64,000 bases of DNA from Chryseobacterium sp. MYb264 (GCF_035974275.1 NZ_CP142422.1:3782001-3846000), one strand, 5' to 3'; shown: positions 51,823-61,291, numbered from the stretch's first letter. A program made the numbers and translations. The notes: generated by a model from the letters alone, not told the origin.

Positions 51823-53889
51823 TTATTCTTTATTTTTTACAAGAATCCATCCACTGTATTTAGTAGAGGTATTGTTTTTATCATTTTCATTCCATGTGAT
51901 GGTGTACCAGTACGTTCCTGTAAGGATCTTTTTGCCTGAAGCAGTTCCGTCCCATTTGTAGTTTCTCATTTTATCTGCCTGATACAATTTGTTCCCGTAT
52001 CTGTCATACACTGTAAATACAAGATTTTTTTTGTAGGCCAGCGCTGTATAATCTACTTCGTCATTTACGTTATCTCCATTTGGAGTAATTGCATTGACAA
52101 GGTTCGGAACTGTTACCTGTATATTAACAGGTTCACAATCATAAGCATCTTTAACGAAAATTTTGTTTTCACCTCGTGGAAGTCCGCTGAAAACGTTAGA
52201 TTCCTGCCAGTTGATGCCGTCTGTTGAATATTTGTAAGGTGCTTTTCCTCCGTCGGCATATACTGTGATCGTATTATTTGTAATATCTAAACTTGAAATT
52301 ACGGGTTGCATAGAAGGATAAACATTCACTTGTTGAAGGGTGAAGCATTTTCCTGTCTGTAATTTTACCCAATAAGTTCCTACAGGAACATTGGTGATTG
52401 ATTGAGTGGTTGCTCCGTTGCTCCATTCATATCCGTCAAAACCTGGTCCAGCATCTAAAGTTGTAGTGTCTTCAACGCAGATCGTCTGATCCTTTAATAC
52501 CGTAGATTTTACCGGAGGTAAAACGATTAGATTGATTTTAGCAATAGAATAACATCCGTCTGTACTGTATACTCTTACATATACGGGGGCCGTTATAGAA
52601 ATGTAATTGGTGGGATTAGCAATCGGGTTGGTGCCGTTGGTCGCATTCGCTAAAGTAGTGTAAAAATTCTTTGTTGGGTTTGTAAGTGTTGAAACATTGG
52701 CTGTAGTTAAGTCAAATGAAGCAGTAGTGACATTTGTCGGAATATAACAAGATTCAAGACTTGCTTCTCTAACCACGACAAGCGGGAAGAATGATAAGGT
52801 AATTTCAGCGTCATCAAAACATCCGTCGGTTGTGGTTACTTTTACATATACTTTTTTAGGTGCTGTAGAGTTATAATGGGTAGGGTTGGTAATTTCGTTG
52901 GTCCCAGCAGTCATATCAGCTGCGGTAGGATAATATTTTTTAGTAATATTAGAGCCCGAAAAAACGTTAGCAGTGGTAAGATCGAATGATCCTGATCCCA
53001 CATTATTATTGTTACACGCATATACCACGGCGTCCGATGCAGTGATATTTCCTTCTTTAAATTTAAATTCTCCTGTCTGGAAACAACCGTTAGCCGCATT
53101 GTCAGGGTTGTTAGGGTCATTGTATTCCAGTCGGTAGTAATATATTTTGGTATCATCTACTGTGGTAAATCCTGTAATAGGGTTATCTCCTGTTACTGCA
53201 TCATTGCTGGTATCGTGGTAAGTAACTGTAAAGTTTTGATTACCATTCAGAATAGCTGTGTTTAATGAGCTGAAGTCAAATGATGAAGGTAAAGAACATC
53301 TTAAGATTTCGTTTGGAGAGTCAGGAGTAGGGCCGGGAGCGCCGGGAGTAATAAAAGGGAAAGGGGTTAATGCCGGATCTGTAAATGCAGAGGTTAGGGT
53401 CGCCGTCCCGTCCCAGGTTAAAGAAAAACCATTGACTGTCCCTGACCAGTTGTCAACGATTAAATAATAGGTTTCTCCGGCTACTACATCCATGTAGGCA
53501 CTCCATGTGTCATTAGTGGCACTTCCGTTAAGGGCGAGTGTTAGTCCGGTAGGACCGTCTGAGCCACTGTAGTTACATCGGATGGGGGCACCTAATGCCG
53601 AGCAGTCTTTATTAGGGCCGTATACCCCGAAATCATAATCATCTTCATAAACATTCGGGTTGATTGTGAATGTTAAAGTTCCTGACGTGGCAATTGTAAA
53701 AGAATACCATACAGAGTGGTTTTCATTACTGTACAGACAGCCTCCAAGAACCTCTTCCACATTTCCGTGGCCAAGAGAAGTATAAGATAGGTCTGAATTT
53801 CCACAAACCGGAATTGCTGAGACGCAATCCGACTGCGAAAATAGCAGTGTTGATGTAAATAATATAAAAAGTAGTAGTAATTTTTTCAT
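51823..53889 (-). CDS. T9SS type B surface protein 3
   Basis: 688 residues, signal peptide 1-19. The N-terminal ~165-residue domain differs from proteins 1 and 2. It starts CVSAIPVCGN, then HSVWYSFTIATSGTLTFTI, DFGVYGPNKDC and GETYYLIVDNWSG, a beta-sandwich seen in many secreted Bacteroidetes proteins. After a spacer with an ILRCS-type repeat come the ACNNNNVGSGSFDL and SCYIPTNVTTASFDL repeats, the ICVEDTTTLDAGPGF unit and the sorting domain (GKKILTGTYWYTI, GWILVKNKE). The C-terminal part is close to protein 2. It is probably a surface adhesin. Confidence 0.87.
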   Translation of the reverse strand: MKKLLLLFILFTSTLLFSQSDCVSAIPVCGNSDLSYTSLGHGNVEEVLGGCLYSNENHSVWYSFTIATSGTLTFTINPNVYEDDYDFGVYGPNKDCSALGAPIRCNYSGSDGPTGLTLALNGSATNDTWSAYMDVVAGETYYLIVDNWSGTVNGFSLTWDGTATLTSAFTDPALTPFPFITPGAPGPTPDSPNEILRCSLPSSFDFSSLNTAILNGNQNFTVTYHDTSNDAVTGDNPITGFTTVDDTKIYYYRLEYNDPNNPDNAANGCFQTGEFKFKEGNITASDAVVYACNNNNVGSGSFDLTTANVFSGSNITKKYYPTAADMTAGTNEITNPTHYNSTAPKKVYVKVTTTDGCFDDAEITLSFFPLVVVREASLESCYIPTNVTTASFDLTTANVSTLTNPTKNFYTTLANATNGTNPIANPTNYISITAPVYVRVYSTDGCYSIAKINLIVLPPVKSTVLKDQTICVEDTTTLDAGPGFDGYEWSNGATTQSITNVPVGTYWVKLQTGKCFTLQQVNVYPSMQPVISSLDITNNTITVYADGGKAPYKYSTDGINWQESNVFSGLPRGENKIFVKDAYDCEPVNIQVTVPNLVNAITPNGDNVNDEVDYTALAYKKNLVFTVYDRYGNKLYQADKMRNYKWDGTASGKKILTGTYWYTITWNENDKNNTSTKYSGWILVKNKE

Positions 53890-53964
53890 TTTAAATGAAT
53901 TTATAATAGTGTCGTGAAAATAAGAATAATATTATTAACCTAATGTTCTTTTTTTATGAGTAAA

Positions 53965-53990
53965 AAACCGCTCCTTAGAGAGCGGTTTCT
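53965..53990. terminator. Terminator of surface protein 4
   Basis: AAACCGCTC-CTTAGA-GAGCGGTTT, a perfect 9-bp stem 17 bp past the stop at 54005, with T runs on either strand. Confidence 0.85.
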
Positions 53991-54004
53991 TTGAATCGTG
54001 TTCG

Positions 54005-56092
54005 TTAGTCTCTGTTTTTAACCATTACCCACCCTGAAAATTTGAATGCTGTATTCTTTTTGTTGTTTTCAGTCCAGGTTACCGAATACCAGTAGGTACC
54101 GGTAGGTACTTTTTTTCCGCCAATGGTTCCGTCCCATTTAAAGCCGTTGCTTTTGTCGGCCTGGTGTAATTTGGTTCCGTAGCGGTCGAAAATACTTAGA
54201 ACCAGTCCGTTTTTACCTGATAAAGATGAATAGTCGATCTCATCATTAATGCCGTCTCCATTAGGTGTAATGACATTCACAAGATTCGGAAGTACAAAAG
54301 TAATATCTACAGAATTACAGTTGTACGCGTCTTTCACATATACGGTATGGTCTCCTCTGGATACATTTTCAAAGATATTGGAATCTTGCCAGTTTACATT
54401 GTCGATTGAGTATTTGTAGGGAGCTGTTCCTCCAATTACATTTACGGTTACGGTTGTTGTCGCAATGTCAATATTGGTGATTACTGGTTCTTCAGCAGGA
54501 TATACTTTTACGGTCTGTAAAGCGATACAGTCTCCTGTTTTTAGTTTTACCCAGTAGGTTCCGACTCCTACATTCGTGATAGACTGTGTAGTGGCTCCTG
54601 TGCTCCATTCGTATCCGTTGAATCCAGGTCCGGCATCCAGTGTTGTAGTGTCTTCCATACAGATTACTTTTTCTTTTAAAACAGAAGAATAAACCGGAGG
54701 AATGACTTCCAGTGTAACTTTAGCCACGGAATAACATCCCTGTGCATTGGAGACCTTTATATACGCTACGCCGTTGGGAGCAGTATAATCCTGAGGATTC
54801 GGAATTGCGTTGGTTCCGTTCACGGCATCCTGCATAGACGGATAGTAGGTTTTTGTAATTCCGTTTTCTGATGTTACGGCCGCAGCGGTAAGATTGAATG
54901 TTGCTGTTGAATGGTTGGTTTCAAGGAAGCAGGATCTTAAAATAGCATTGTTATTAACGTTTACTATAGGATGGAAATTCAGCTTAATCTCAGCGATGGT
55001 GATACATCCGAATTCATTGGTTGCTTTTACAAAGACAGACCCCGGGGCTGATGTATAGGCGTAAGGAACTGTGATTTCGCTTGTTCCTGCGTTTAGATCT
55101 GCCATGGAGGGGTAATATTTTACGTCAAGATTCGGAGTTAATCCGATATCAATGGAGATCAGGTCGTAAAGAGCTGTCCCGGAATTATTGTTGCTGCATT
55201 CCGTTAGAGTGAGTCCTGTTAAAACAAACGACCGGTCGACAAATTTAATCTGGCCAAACTGTTTACACTTATTTAAAAAGCTCGCAGGGCTTGTAGGATC
55301 CACGTAACTAATTACATAGTGGTAGGTATCTGTTGTATTAACGGGAATAGGAGTTGTAATGGCACTTACATCATCCAATGCATCCGTAGCTGTTTTATAG
55401 TATTTTACCTGAAAGTTAGGATTGCCGTTTAAAATTTCCGTTGTTAGTGTAGAAAAATCATATGTTACAGGATTTCCGCAAATATCAATATTACCGTCAT
55501 GGTCAGCACCAGGTACTACAAATGGGAAAGGTTGTAAATTAGGATCATCAAATGGTGTTAATAATCCTGCTGTTCCTCCGAATGTCAGAGAGAACTGAGA
55601 GATCGTTGGTGAAAAATTATCCACGAGTAAGTAATAGATCTGTCCCGGCAGAACATCAATGTATTTCACCATTCCATCTGCCGGATTTCCCAGGTTGTCA
55701 TATGTTGCATCTTCAGAGGTATCCAAAGACGTCATATTAAGTCCGGTCTGGTAAGGAGGGGGTGCGTCATAAGAGCATCGAAGGGGTGTTGCGGTCTGAA
55801 TTTGCGTACAGTTCAGGTCAGGTCCGTAAAGAGCCCAGTCATAATCCACATTATTTACCGGGTTAATAACAAAAGTTAATGTTCCGGCAGTGAGGGTACT
55901 GAAGGTAAACCAAATAGAATTATTTTCTCCGTTAAGGCAGCCTACATTACCTTCATCCTGGTTTCCTATTCCGCTGGGGGTTAGGGTAATGTCGGCATTG
56001 CTGCATATAGGAATCGCAGTGAGGCAGTCATTGTTTTGAGCCAGAAAAAGGTGAGATATTAAAAATGCTATAAACAGTAATGCTTTTTTCAT
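54005..56092 (-). CDS. T9SS type B surface protein 4
   Basis: 695 residues, signal peptide 1-19. The N-terminal domain matches that of protein 3 (CLTAIPICSN, NSIWFTFSTLTAGTLTFVI, DWALYGPDLNC, GQIYYLLVDNFSP). The SCFLETNHSTATFNL repeat, ICMEDTTTLDAGPGF unit and sorting domain (ITPNGDGINDEIDY, GKKVPTGTYWYSV, GWVMVKNRD) are instead close to protein 1. It lies 40 bp after a small secreted-protein gene on the same strand and may share its transcript. Confidence 0.87.
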   Translation of the reverse strand: MKKALLFIAFLISHLFLAQNNDCLTAIPICSNADITLTPSGIGNQDEGNVGCLNGENNSIWFTFSTLTAGTLTFVINPVNNVDYDWALYGPDLNCTQIQTATPLRCSYDAPPPYQTGLNMTSLDTSEDATYDNLGNPADGMVKYIDVLPGQIYYLLVDNFSPTISQFSLTFGGTAGLLTPFDDPNLQPFPFVVPGADHDGNIDICGNPVTYDFSTLTTEILNGNPNFQVKYYKTATDALDDVSAITTPIPVNTTDTYHYVISYVDPTSPASFLNKCKQFGQIKFVDRSFVLTGLTLTECSNNNSGTALYDLISIDIGLTPNLDVKYYPSMADLNAGTSEITVPYAYTSAPGSVFVKATNEFGCITIAEIKLNFHPIVNVNNNAILRSCFLETNHSTATFNLTAAAVTSENGITKTYYPSMQDAVNGTNAIPNPQDYTAPNGVAYIKVSNAQGCYSVAKVTLEVIPPVYSSVLKEKVICMEDTTTLDAGPGFNGYEWSTGATTQSITNVGVGTYWVKLKTGDCIALQTVKVYPAEEPVITNIDIATTTVTVNVIGGTAPYKYSIDNVNWQDSNIFENVSRGDHTVYVKDAYNCNSVDITFVLPNLVNVITPNGDGINDEIDYSSLSGKNGLVLSIFDRYGTKLHQADKSNGFKWDGTIGGKKVPTGTYWYSVTWTENNKKNTAFKFSGWVMVKNRD

Positions 56093-56131
56093 GTGCTGAA
56101 TTTTTTAATTAATGAATACTTTTTCTGAAAA

Positions 56132-56545
56132 CTATTTTTTTTTCGGTTGAATAGTACCGTTTACGCCTAATCTTGAGCGCTGTTCAAGGATGAGTTTCAG
56201 TAAATCATTGTTTTCTTTGTCATCAGGGGCGGCAGTTAAACTTCCCAGGACGTATTTTTCAGCAAGTCCGTTTACATTTTCTACACCGTTTTTTTTATTG
56301 CTTTTTAGAATAAGCTCGGCTTTATTATAAAGAGCCAGGCCTGCATAGTAGTAGGCCTTCCATCGGTAAGGATCCGGGTTTCTTTTCAAGGCAGAAAATT
56401 CATCAAAAAGTTTATCGCAGTCGGCGATTGTCTTAATGTCGGATATTTTTCTTGCCTTTTCATTTAAGGTCTTTTCATATGTTGTTTGTGCTAGCATGAA
56501 AGCACCGAACAATGAAAAAAGGAAGGTGAGTAGAGTTTTTTTCAT
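56132..56545 (-). CDS. Small secreted helical protein, unknown function
   Basis: 137 residues from ATG at 56545; a longer frame adds seven residues before the signal peptide (MKKTLLTFLFSLFGAFMLAQ). The mature part is helical and charged, with an AYYYAGLALYNKAELIL segment of TPR-like character. The signal sequence DNA is nearly the same as that of surface protein 1 (start at 46575), including the bases just upstream. It precedes surface protein 4 in the same direction, so a T9SS- or surface-related role is possible. Confidence 0.65.
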   Translation of the reverse strand: MKKTLLTFLFSLFGAFMLAQTTYEKTLNEKARKISDIKTIADCDKLFDEFSALKRNPDPYRWKAYYYAGLALYNKAELILKSNKKNGVENVNGLAEKYVLGSLTAAPDDKENNDLLKLILEQRSRLGVNGTIQPKKK

Positions 56546-56634
56546 AAAGGGGGATTTAATATACAAATATAAAAAAATTATTAACGTTGAATTAAAGTTT
56601 TTATTATATATTTAATTAAATGCCCTTTATGGGA

Positions 56635-57870
56635 TTAATATTGCATTTTTCTTAATTTTGGATTTGTACTTCCTACGACAAGGGCTACAAGCACGGTCAT
56701 GGTTCCTCCAAAAACTACAGATCGGACCACTCCCAAAAGCTTCGCTGAAAGCCCGCTTTCAAATTGTCCCATTTCATTGCTGGACATAATAAAAATTGAG
56801 TTTACACTCAATACTCTACCACGGATGTGATCTGGTGTTTTAAGCTGAACAATTGTTCCGCGGATAACCACTGAAATACCGTCCAGCATACCGCTTAAAA
56901 CCAAAAACATGAACGAAAGCCAGTACCAGTTTGATAATCCGAACCCAATGATGCAAAGCCCAAAACCCGTGACCACCCCCAATAATATTTTTCCCTGATT
57001 TTTACGTAAAGGGATAAGAGACAGGATGGTGATAATACACATGGATCCGATATCTGAAGCGGCATTGAGAAATCCAAATCCTTCAGCACCCACTTTTAAA
57101 ATATCAGTGGCATAGACGGGGATCATCGCTACAGCACCCCCGAAGAGTACGGCGAACATATCAAGGCACAGGGCTCCGAGAATTTCTTTGGTTTTAAAAA
57201 TATAAGCAATTCCCTCACGCATACTTTCCACCACGTTTATCTGTCCTTTTTTATGCTCAGATTCCTGCTTGTTTAATTGAAAAAAGAACAGGGATGCGAT
57301 AAATATTAATGAAATAATGACCAAAAGTGTCCATTTGACCCCAAAATAGCCAATCAGAAAACCTCCGATCGCGTGTCCGCAGACAGAAGAAACCAGAAAT
57401 GTCGCCTGGTTCAGAGTAATCGCATGGGGAAGATTTTCTTTCTGTACAATCTTCGGGATCATCACGGGGATCATGGGACCGATAAACGCTCTCGCAATAC
57501 CTGTGAAGAAAATGACCCCATAAATGAAATACGTAATCTCATGTCCTGTGAAGTGCATTTCTACATTCAAAAAGGCAGGAATCAGTAAAAGTGCAATCAG
57601 GAAAATATAGGCGTAATTGCAGATCAGCAGAAGTCTTTTCTTCTCATTCATGTCAATCACATGTCCCGCGTATAAGGCACAGCTTACTGCAGGGATGACC
57701 TCTGATAAGCCGATAAGCCCGATAGAAAAAGGATCTTTTGTCAACTGGTATACCCACCATCCCAATAAAGTAGCGAGCATTCTAAAGGCTAAAACAATAA
57801 AAAATCTTCCGGTAAGAAGATTCCTGAATTCGACATTCTGTAATGTCTTCAAGGGCGTAAAAGAAATCAT
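56635..57870 (-). CDS. MFS transporter, EntS-like exporter type
   Basis: 411 residues from ATG at 57870. A TTG six bases upstream overlaps the promoter box. Twelve hydrophobic helices are visible. The MFS loop motif after helix 2 reads GHVIDMNEKKRLL. The protein resembles the MFS group that includes the enterobactin exporter EntS, but no siderophore genes are nearby, so the substrate is unknown. The -7 box ends three bases before the ATG and overlaps the terminator of the gene upstream. Confidence 0.87.
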   Translation of the reverse strand: MISFTPLKTLQNVEFRNLLTGRFFIVLAFRMLATLLGWWVYQLTKDPFSIGLIGLSEVIPAVSCALYAGHVIDMNEKKRLLLICNYAYIFLIALLLIPAFLNVEMHFTGHEITYFIYGVIFFTGIARAFIGPMIPVMIPKIVQKENLPHAITLNQATFLVSSVCGHAIGGFLIGYFGVKWTLLVIISLIFIASLFFFQLNKQESEHKKGQINVVESMREGIAYIFKTKEILGALCLDMFAVLFGGAVAMIPVYATDILKVGAEGFGFLNAASDIGSMCIITILSLIPLRKNQGKILLGVVTGFGLCIIGFGLSNWYWLSFMFLVLSGMLDGISVVIRGTIVQLKTPDHIRGRVLSVNSIFIMSSNEMGQFESGLSAKLLGVVRSVVFGGTMTVLVALVVGSTNPKLRKMQY

Positions 57871-57873
57871 GCA

Positions 57874-57907
57874 CAAAAATAGCCCTAAATATTCACTTAG
57901 GGCTATT
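57874..57907 (-). promoter_or_regulatory. Terminator whose T-run is also the -7 box of the MFS gene
   Basis: On the minus strand AATAGCCCTAA and TTAGGGCTATT form a perfect stem (57878-57907), followed by TTTT. The same bases form TATTTTTG (57874-57881), an exact TAnnTTTG, three bases before the MFS ATG. The stem ends transcription of the lipoprotein gene at 57964. Confidence 0.65.
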
Positions 57908-57963
57908 GATATGATCGATTTTTAAATGATAAATCAAATAGAGTTCAAAAGACAGTATCTATT

Positions 57964-58326
57964 TTAGTCAGCACGGCTTGAGCTTAAAACGATGGCCGCT
58001 ACGCCTGCAGCACCTATCACTACGGCACCTGTGGTGATAGCCGCCTTTTTATTATCTCTTACTGCTGCTACATCTGCTTTGGGAATAATAACTTCTGTGC
58101 TGTCTTTTTTACCAGCTGTACCGATTAAGTTATCTCCGTCAATATTTCGGAACAACATTTTTTGGCTTTTAGAGCCATCTTTCATCTTCACAGTATACAT
58201 TCTGCCTGCCTGCAAATTGGAATAGTCATTTTTAGATGTATCTTCTGTATATTTTGTCGTAGCACAAGAGGAAATTACAAAGAGAGAAGTCAATAAAGAT
58301 GATTTTAAAAGTACAGATGCTTTCAT
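57964..58326 (-). CDS. Small lipoprotein, unknown function
   Basis: 120 residues. The lipobox VISSC puts the lipid on Cys21. A short domain with YTVKMKDGSKSQKMLFRNIDGDNLIG and an IPKADVAAVRD segment follows. A hydrophobic Gly/Ala/Val stretch (AAITTGAVVIGAAGVAAIVL) near the C-terminus could cross or sit in a membrane. A -7 box TAAATTTG at 58345-58352 lies 18 bp before the ATG. No family is recognised. Confidence 0.65.
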   Translation of the reverse strand: MKASVLLKSSLLTSLFVISSCATTKYTEDTSKNDYSNLQAGRMYTVKMKDGSKSQKMLFRNIDGDNLIGTAGKKDSTEVIIPKADVAAVRDNKKAAITTGAVVIGAAGVAAIVLSSSRAD

Positions 58327-58395
58327 TATTATTTTTTAGTTTTTCAAATTTATAATTTTTTTTGAATATAGCTTTCCGGAATTAAAAAAATGTGA

Positions 58396-59895
58396 TTAAA
58401 GTTTGTAAATTTCCAATAAATCTGCAATTTTCCTGTCATTGGCAAGTCTTGGAGTTTTATTTTGTCCACCTAATTTACCCTGCGATTTGGCGTATTCGTT
58501 AAATGCATTTTTGCTCATTTTTGAAATATGAAGTGGTTGTAAAATATGACCGGAAATTAAATCATCATAGTACGTGTTTTTTTTTCTCAGCTGCCTATCG
58601 AGTTCTGCTTTAAACAGATCTAAATGTTCAGGTTCTTTTTCGAATTCTATAAACCATTCATGGTAGGGAAGTTCCTCATGAGGGTTAACCTGTGGGGCAA
58701 GATGGAACTCGGTGATCTGGGCCGGATGTTGTTTCAAAGTTGCTTTCATGGCTTCTTCCACCTCATAGGCTATAACGTGTTCTCCAAATGCTGAGGTAAA
58801 ATGTTTGGTTCTTCCACTCACCAGAATTCTGTGCGGATTTTTATCAATAAATCTTACGACATCTCCTATAGAATAAGCCCAAAGTCCTGAATTGGTCGTT
58901 AAAATTAAAGCATAATCTTTGTTCAGCTCAACTTCTTTCAACGTTAATCTTCTGGCACCGGGTTTACCATAGTCTTCCAACGAAATAAATTCATAGAAAA
59001 TTCCATGGTGGGTTAAAAGCAATAAACCTTCTTGGGTATAATCATCCTGAAAAGCAAAAAATCCTTCCGAAGCGGGGAAGGTCTGCACAATATCTACTTT
59101 TCCGCCTAACAGCTCTTCCATTTTGTCGCGGTAAGGCTCATAGTTTACCCCTCCTGTAACAATCAGTTGAAGATTGGGGAAAATCTGTTTAATCTTTTGT
59201 CCCTTTTTTCCAGTTAATTTCTCAAAATACATAATCAACCATGGGGGGATTCCCGAAATTAAGGTCATGTTCTCCTTTTCAGTTTCCTCAACAATTTTGT
59301 CTACTTTCGCTTCCCAGTCTTCTATCATGTTGGTTTTGAGACTTGGAAGTCTGTTTTTCTGTAGGTAGTTGGGAATGTGATGGGCAACAATCCCTGAAAG
59401 CCGACCGACTTTTATGCCGAAATTTTCCGTCAGTTCAGGACTTCCCTGTAAGAAGATCATTTTTCCTTTTACAAAATCAGCATTATTTTTTTTGGCGATA
59501 TAGTGGAAAAGAGCGCTTTGAGCTCCTTTTATCTGAAAAGGCATTCCTTCTTTTGAGATCGGAATGTATTTCGCACCCGAAGTTGTTCCTGAAGTTTTGG
59601 CAAAATATTCAGGCGTTTCTGTCCACAGAATATTGGCCTGACCCTTTTTTACTCTTTCAATATATGGCTTCAAAACTTCATAGTCTCCTACAGGCACACG
59701 ATCCTGAAAATCTTTAACCGATTTGATGCTTTCAAAATCATGTTCTCTTCCAAAAAGGGTTTTTTTAGCGGTGTCAACGAGGGAAAGTAAAAGGTCCTCT
59801 TGATTTTTTTCTGCATTTTTTTTGAATTCGTCTGCCTTTTGAACATGTTTTTTTGCCCATACCAGCGCCGCATTTTTCTTTATGAAGTTTAACAT
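58396..59895 (-). CDS. GH3-family acyl-adenylating enzyme
   Basis: 499 residues, full length. It is homologous to plant GH3 auxin/jasmonate-amido synthetases. The AMP-binding loop is FAKTSGTTSGAKYIPIS. Later motifs are LIVTGGVNYEPYRD, FPASEGFFAFQ, LLLTHHGIFYEFI, YSIGDVVRF and SGRTKHFTSAFGEHV. Plant enzymes join acyl acids to amino acids through an adenylate; the bacterial substrate is not known. The gene is monocistronic. Its -7 box TAAATTTG (59900-59907) ends four bases before the ATG. Confidence 0.9.
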   Translation of the reverse strand: MLNFIKKNAALVWAKKHVQKADEFKKNAEKNQEDLLLSLVDTAKKTLFGREHDFESIKSVKDFQDRVPVGDYEVLKPYIERVKKGQANILWTETPEYFAKTSGTTSGAKYIPISKEGMPFQIKGAQSALFHYIAKKNNADFVKGKMIFLQGSPELTENFGIKVGRLSGIVAHHIPNYLQKNRLPSLKTNMIEDWEAKVDKIVEETEKENMTLISGIPPWLIMYFEKLTGKKGQKIKQIFPNLQLIVTGGVNYEPYRDKMEELLGGKVDIVQTFPASEGFFAFQDDYTQEGLLLLTHHGIFYEFISLEDYGKPGARRLTLKEVELNKDYALILTTNSGLWAYSIGDVVRFIDKNPHRILVSGRTKHFTSAFGEHVIAYEVEEAMKATLKQHPAQITEFHLAPQVNPHEELPYHEWFIEFEKEPEHLDLFKAELDRQLRKKNTYYDDLISGHILQPLHISKMSKNAFNEYAKSQGKLGGQNKTPRLANDRKIADLLEIYKL

Positions 59896-60405
59896 GGTTC
59901 AAATTTATAAATTAGTAAAGAATCTTATGACATTTTTAATCGAAAGTTGATGAGTCCATTTAATTTTTTTTGATGTTGGAAAACCTTAAAATGTTTAATG
60001 CTCGAAAAGCTTGCAAAACTTCATGTTCAATATTTAAAGCAGAAGAAAAATATATGAATCTGATCTGAAAAAAAAACTGAATGAAAATATTTTTTTTCAT
60101 TACTAAATTGCTTGAAGTTTCCCCCAATCATTCTATTAATAAAAGCCAGAACTGCAAAGCAAAAAAATGACCGGTGTTATCAGCCTGAGTTCGATCCATA
60201 AAATATTCTACCATATCAATAGGGGCGGGCTTCAGCCCGTCTAAAAAAGATGATACTCCTATAGGTTTTAGCTGAAATTTATAATCAATTTGTACTAAAG
60301 TCCTCTATTTGATTTGTGATTTTATCATTGGGCTGAAGCCACGCTATTTAAATAATTCTAGCATTCGTGGCAAATAAAAAGAATATGTATGTACAAAAGG
60401 AATAA
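59896..60405. repeat. Gene-free stretch with REP-like GGGCT palindromes
   Basis: About 510 bp between the GH3 promoter and the next gene's terminator. The first 300 bp are AT-rich with no recognised signal beyond the GH3 -7 box. CGGGCTTCAGCCCG (60226-60239) and TGGGCTGAAGCCACG (60329-60343) frame about 100 bp, as in the pair at 26877-26927. TTCGTGGCAAAT at 60365 belongs to the TTCGTGGC repeat type also seen near 61912. Confidence 0.5.
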
Positions 60406-60409
60406 AAAA

Positions 60410-60433
60410 ACCGATGAATCTTTGATCATCGGT
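60410..60433 (-). terminator. Terminator of the small secreted-protein gene
   Basis: ACCGATGA and TCATCGGT arms with an 8-base loop. On the minus strand seven T follow. Confidence 0.8.
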
Positions 60434-60475
60434 TCTTCGAAATTTGATTATGAAAATAACAACTATATGTTGAGT

Positions 60476-60748
60476 TTATTTGTTTACTTTATACCTTTTG
60501 TCCGGTGTTCCGTCTTTTTTTAATTTTTTATTCTCTTTGTATCTCTTGTCAGGAGTTCCGTCTTTTTTCATTTTGGCTTCATTTGTTGATGTTGGTGCAG
60601 TTTTAGCCGTTTTCACATCCTTAGAGGCCGTCTTTGTTGTCGTTTTGGCTACCTGCTGGGTTTTGGATGGGGTTGCAGGAGCAGCTTGCTGAGCGGTAGC
60701 AAGTCCGAGTCCTAAGACCAGTGACATTGCTGTTAAAAATTTTTTCAT
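60476..60748 (-). CDS. Small secreted protein with DGTPDKRYK repeats
   Basis: 90 residues. The signal peptide is 1-19. A Thr/Ala/Lys-rich middle follows, then two tandem 15-residue repeats (KMKKDGTPDKRYKENK and KLKKDGTPDKRYKVNK). The mature protein is strongly basic and probably unstructured. The repeat is a recurrent motif in small exported proteins of this phylum; its role is not established. Confidence 0.65.
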   Translation of the reverse strand: MKKFLTAMSLVLGLGLATAQQAAPATPSKTQQVAKTTTKTASKDVKTAKTAPTSTNEAKMKKDGTPDKRYKENKKLKKDGTPDKRYKVNK

Positions 60749-61034
60749 AGGGGTTGGATTTGTTTTTTTGTTGAATCAAAGGTAGGTAAAAATCAGACTG
60801 AAAACTTTAGTTTTTCAAACTTAACTTAAGTTTATCAGTGCTTAAAAAAAGATTAAATGATTTACCATTCCTGTTGTTGATTAGAAGGCAGACCAAAGCG
60901 ATGTTCCGATGTCCTTAAAGCGGAGGTGTTAGGATGATGACTGTTCTGTTGAGTGAATGAAGATTTTTACAGGCCGGGACAAAAATGGTGGCGGGTACAC
61001 TTCGGATTTCTATTCTTCATTTTCAAACGATTAA
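60749..61034. other. Gene-free stretch upstream of the second mobile element
   Basis: About 285 bp. The part near 60880-61010 is less AT-rich than its surroundings (GGCCGGGACAAAAATGGTGG and so on) but contains no frame with a plausible start and signal. No promoter or repeat was recognised. Confidence 0.4.
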
Positions 61035-61226
61035 GAGCCTGGTTAAAATTTTACCGATTTATTTATTATTCTTATTGAAGTTGATCATTGCTCCATTTTG
61101 ATGCTCTTTTGAGCGTATTTTTCACTTCCTATTTTTGATTTAGCCCGCTAAATCTGCAAACACGAAGCAAAAAATCCATCTCAAAATAGCTATAAAAATT
61201 TTTGGCAATAAAATTTAAACAGCCTC
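61035..61226. mobile_element. Non-coding MITE-like element, copy 2 (192 bp)
   Basis: Same length and orientation as the copy at 49819-50010, with 8 base differences. The ends GAGCCTG... and ...CAGCCTC are intact and TTAA flanks both sides. No coding capacity. It sits between two small secreted-protein genes. Confidence 0.75.
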
Positions 61227-61291
61227 TTAAACTCTTTGTCTGTTTACAAAGTTTGGGAATTGATACTGAAGGCGGGAGGCAGGATTAACAA

